Positions 61,040 through 64,000 of a DNA stretch of 64,000 nt are shown piece by piece. A program made the position numbers and the translations under genes. Origin of the DNA: Tomocerus qinae (Eukaryota; Arthropoda; Collembola; Entomobryomorpha; Tomoceridae); contig CM034548.1 in the NCBI GenBank assembly GCA_020055645.1, positions 37,750,296 to 37,814,295 on the forward strand, read 5' to 3'. Position 1 is the stretch's first letter. Every line of letters begins with the position of its first letter. Below the pieces are notes generated by a model. That model worked only from the letters and a program-made list of their open reading frames with translations. It searched no databases and had not been told where the DNA came from.

Positions 61040-61339
61040 GTTGGGATAAGTTGGAGACTAATACATTGAAATATCTGTTCAAAAATCTCGAGTAAACTGA
61101 ATGGAAGTGAAAAATTTTGATGGATAATTAAAGTACGGATCTAGACCTCGGACTCAGTACCGATTCCTCGTTACTCGGTGCCGATTTCTCGGTCACCAAG
61201 CCACATTTTGAAAATCTAAGAGCCATGAGTCCGTCTAGATCCGTAATTTAAATATCCATCAAAATTTTTCACTTCCATCTAGCTTTACTCGAGACTTTTA
61301 TAGACAATTTCAATGTTTCAGTCTCCAACTTATCCCAAC
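61040..61339. mobile_element. Second inverted-repeat element, 300 bp
   Basis: The ends are a perfect 19-bp inverted repeat, GTTGGGATAAGTTGGAGAC at 61,040 and its complement at 61,321-61,339. Imperfect pairing continues inward for about 110 bp (for example CTCGAGTAAA and GTGAAAAATTTTGATGGATA and their complements). The centre is a G+C-richer spacer with repeated CTCGG. Unrelated in sequence to the foldback element 200 bp to its left. No coding capacity. Confidence 0.75.
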
Positions 61340-61349
61340 ATTATGACGG

Positions 61350-62222
61350 ATTTTGGGGCAAAACCCCTTGAGGCGGTTAAATGAGTTTCAAAACCTCTTG
61401 AGACAGTTACATTTGTGGAAAACCTCTTGAGAAGGTTAAATGCGTGGAAAAATCACTTTGGACGGTTAAATGTGGAGCAAAATCCCTTTGGACGGTTATG
61501 TGTGGCAAAATCCCTTTGGACGGTTAAATGTACGACAAAACTTTTTGAGACGGTTAAATGTGTTTCAAAACCTCTTGAAACGGTTAAATGTGTAGCACAA
61601 CCTCGTGGAACGGTTAAATGTGTAGCACAACCTCGTGGAACGGTTAAATGTGTCAAACTCCCTTGGGACGGTTAAATGTTTGGCAAACCCCTTTGGGACG
61701 GTTAAATGTGTGGCAAACCCCTTTGGGACGGTTAAATGTGTGGTAAAGGTTCTTGACACCGTTAATAAATGTGTGGCAAAACCTCTTGAGACAGTTAAAT
61801 TTGGGGCAAAACCTCTTGAGACAGTTAAATGTGTGGCAAAACCTCTTGAGACGGTTATGTGTGGCAATGTGTTTCAAAACCTCTTGAAACGGTTAAATGT
61901 GTAGCACAACCTCGTGGAACGGTTAAATGTGTAGCACAACCTCGTGGAACGGTTAAATGTGTCAAACTCCCTTGGGACGGTTAAATGTTTGGCAAACCCC
62001 TTTGGGACGGTTAAATGTGTGGCAAACCCCTTTGGGACGGTTAAATGTGTGGTAAAGGTTCTTGACACCGTTAATAAATGTGTGGCAAAACCTCTTGAGA
62101 CGGTTAAATTTGGGGCAAAACCTCTTGAGACAGTTAAATGTGTGGCAAAACCTCTGGGGACGGTTAAACGTGTGGCAAAACCTCTTGAGACGGTTAAATG
62201 TGTGGCAAACCCAATTGAGACG
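61350..62222. repeat. 30-bp minisatellite with 309-bp second-order repeat
   Basis: Roughly 28 tandem copies of a 30-bp unit, CGGTTAAATGTGTGGCAAAA plus CCTCTTGAGA with variants (CCCCTTTGGGA, CCTCGTGGAA). About ten units were duplicated as a block: 61,561-61,850 repeats at 61,870-62,159 with an offset of exactly 309 bp and few differences. Because the unit length is divisible by three and poor in stops, open frames of 60-137 codons appear on both strands. These are by-products, not genes. Confidence 0.92.
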
Positions 62223-62878
62223 GTTGGAGTGCAGCTAAGAAAGTCGCAAACACTTTTAGTTCCACGACCCCGCCATAATCCACGCAACGAAGTAGCAACG
62301 CTGCCTATATAGTTTATAGTTCGTGTTAGAAGACGATATCATAGAAGAATAAAACCGCTGATTGCATTTTTAGTTAAAACAGAGTGGAAAACAAAGCTGA
62401 AAATCTTCACTCTTGGATCATTGAAAGATTTCAATAAATCAGAAAATGAAGAACTTCATTTTTAAGTCGCAATAACATCGTTAAACTCAAAAGATAATTT
62501 TCAATGGTAAAAATTTTAACTAGCTTCAATTTAACTTTGTTAAACCTGTACTATAAAACTAAGCCTGACAAATAAAAGCTTCAGATGATTCTACTCAATC
62601 GCTAATCTCCTGACTCCTGCTTGCTACGCTTAACGGGAAGAAAACCCATCACAATTTTTGCCTCTTTTCTGACCTAACCTAATAAAAAAATAAACAGCCA
62701 ACCATTTATTATTTTTATTAGGTCAGAAAAGAGGCAAAAATTGTTATGGATTAAAAGAAAAAGGGATTATTTTGCTGAAAACGGAAGTTTTTGTTTCGTA
62801 GTATTGCAACCGGTAAAATATAGAGGATTAGTTTGTAGGACTTTTGACTTTGCGACCCCCCTTAACTGAACTCCAACC
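62222..62878. mobile_element. Third inverted-repeat element nested in the minisatellite
   Basis: Ends GGTTGGAGTGCAGCTAAG at 62,222 and, in inverse, CTTAACTGAACTCCAACC at 62,861-62,878; the similarity continues through GTCGCAAA. Units of the 30-bp minisatellite lie on both outer sides (to 62,222 and again 62,876-62,945), so this element of about 657 bp entered the array. Its centre holds a near-perfect hairpin, arms 62,645-62,676 and 62,718-62,749 (CAATTTTTGCCTCTTTTCTG and complement). No coding capacity. Probably a non-autonomous DNA transposon. Confidence 0.65.
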
Positions 62879-62945
62879 TCTTGAAACGGTTAAATGCGTG
62901 GCAATGCGCAAGGCAATACCACTTAAGACGGTTAAATGCGTGAAA

Positions 62946-63817
62946 ACACTATTTAGTAAACAGTAAGTGTACTTATTGTATAACTGTTTAGTGTAAAGAA
63001 CACATAGATAATGTTTGACAGCAAAATTTCATAAACAGTAAAGCACTCACCACACCAGCATTATATAGTGTCACAATTTAAGTGTATGTGTCACAATTTA
63101 AAGTAGTTTGAAATAACATTATTTAAAGTAGCTGCCACTTATAACCAATTTTGTGGCAAAGTGAATGTTTGATACAGAACATTTGTATAACTAGAAAGTA
63201 ACAGTATATATAGTAACACCACCAATTTTCAGTCGGCAACTGTTTCAAACTGCCAATTCCTAATCAGCAAAAATGTAAGAATACGGCAATTTGTAACCAG
63301 TTAATATGTAATAACTACAAGTTGTAACCAGTAAAGTTACAGTGACAATTTACAGCCAGAAAACTTCAATTTGAATCCTAATTACGTTTGGCTTCGACAA
63401 TTTATAACCAGTAACTGATGACACGGATAATTTAAACTGGTAAATGTTTCACTTAAGCAGTTTATAGCCAGTAATTGTAAAAACTGATTAAATACTTTCC
63501 ATTTATCCGTGAAATATTGCGGTAAGTGCACTTTGTTTATGCACGCTATCACTTTGTTCAAAAGTGGATTATTTTTGGCTGACTCCAGCAGTTCTGGAAA
63601 AATGTTAGCCTAGCGAGGGAACTGTAAAGGAAGTGAAAGACCCTGTTCATTTTACAAATGCGTGGGGTGTCGAATATAGTTGTTATTACCAATTGAATTA
63701 AATTGAGTGCTGATTTTTGGTTTGCGAAGAAACTCGTTGTTGAATGTGACAGAGGATGTTCGACCCTATTCCAAATTGAAATGAGGAATTTGAAATAACA
63801 TTTGGATTTTTTGGATA
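62946..63817. other. Spacer and 3' region of the edge zinc-finger gene
   Basis: AT-rich. Short degenerate reiterations of AACCAGTAA (for example near 63,296, 63,316, 63,327, 63,407 and 63,470) with CAATTTATAACCAGT contexts suggest an old, diverged tandem repeat. No gene is visible. The 3' untranslated region of the minus-strand gene at the edge probably extends into it. Confidence 0.4.
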
Positions 63818-64000
63818 CTAGAAATTGTGAGTCGCTATCGGACGATGTTGTCTTTTAATGTGTCGTTCTGCATATCGGCGTTGCTTGAATATCTTGTTAC
63901 AGACGCCACACTGATATTGCGTCGTTGAGTTTTCATTGTGCCGCCGTTGATGTAGCTCAAGTTGTTGCTTAAGGGTAAACTCTTTCCCACAAAGGGTGCA
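63818..64000 (-). CDS. C2H2 zinc-finger protein, C-terminal fragment
   Basis: Open on the minus strand from the window edge to TAG at 63,818, 60 residues visible. Two C2H2 fingers can be seen: CTLCGKEFTLKQQLELHQ with H-x3-H, and CGVCNKIFKQRRYAERH with H-x4-H, then a short tail (RPIATHNF). The linker between the two is longer than the usual TGEKP and is not conserved. The gene continues beyond the window, so the number of fingers and the N-terminal domain are unknown. It lies on the same strand as the zinc-finger gene at 57 kb but its finger sequences are different. Confidence 0.85.
   Translation of the reverse strand, partial: CTLCGKEFTLKQQLELHQRRHNENSTTQYQCGVCNKIFKQRRYAERHIKRQHRPIATHNF

Noticed and set aside
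61415-62312. Open frames of 67-137 codons on both strands of the minisatellite
   Set aside because: They arise because the 30-bp unit is divisible by three and lacks stops. No start context, splice site or domain supports a protein.
1-64000. tRNA genes, rRNA or CRISPR-like arrays
   Set aside because: No tRNA B-box with matching arms and no rRNA were noticed, and the only regular array is the tandem minisatellite without spacer structure.

Overview
This window looks like an AT-rich nuclear segment from an invertebrate animal, most likely an arthropod. Supporting signs are short multi-exon genes with GT-AG introns, a CYP3-clan-like cytochrome P450, C2H2 zinc-finger genes, foldback DNA elements, and a complete Ty1/copia LTR element. 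I cannot name the species from sequence alone. Gene density is low. Most of 1-22 kb and 34.4-39.6 kb shows no convincing coding signal, and most long open frames there are chance.

Layout. At 7.2 kb there is one candidate internal exon (minus). At 22.5-24.2 kb lies a minus-strand gene for a 278-residue protein with a heptapeptide repeat, with probable extra 5' exons. At 25.1-26.0 kb is a 3-exon minus-strand gene for an acidic 190-residue protein. At 27,153-34,443 sits a 7,291-bp LTR retroelement. At 39.6-42.0 kb is a 4-exon gene for a four-pass membrane protein (minus). At 46.1-49.3 kb are degraded-looking exons resembling CUB-domain plus membrane-anchor coding sequence (minus). At 52.4-55.3 kb is a 3-exon P450 (plus). 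At 56.3 kb is a small open frame next to poly(A) signals (minus). At 57.1-59.2 kb is a C2H2 zinc-finger gene (minus) with an unusual hydrophobic N-terminal exon. From 60.1 to 62.9 kb there is a repeat cluster: two foldback elements, a 30-bp minisatellite with a 309-bp second-order duplication, and a third inverted-repeat element nested in that array. The right edge cuts a second zinc-finger gene (minus).

The main discovery candidate is the retroelement. Integrase precedes reverse transcriptase, which places it in Ty1/copia (Pseudoviridae). Downstream of RNase H, and in the same reading frame, it carries an envelope-like glycoprotein region: hydrophobic leader, short first subunit, furin-type RQKR site, hydrophobic fusion-peptide-like segment, coiled coil, Cys-rich ectodomain, C-terminal membrane span and tail. 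This is the short-F2/long-F1 plan of class I F-like proteins. The two 400-bp LTRs appear identical and are flanked by a perfect 5-bp target duplication, so the insertion is recent. The coding region has three frame changes, all in the same sense and all at short C runs. They may be assembly errors, real lesions or recoding sites.
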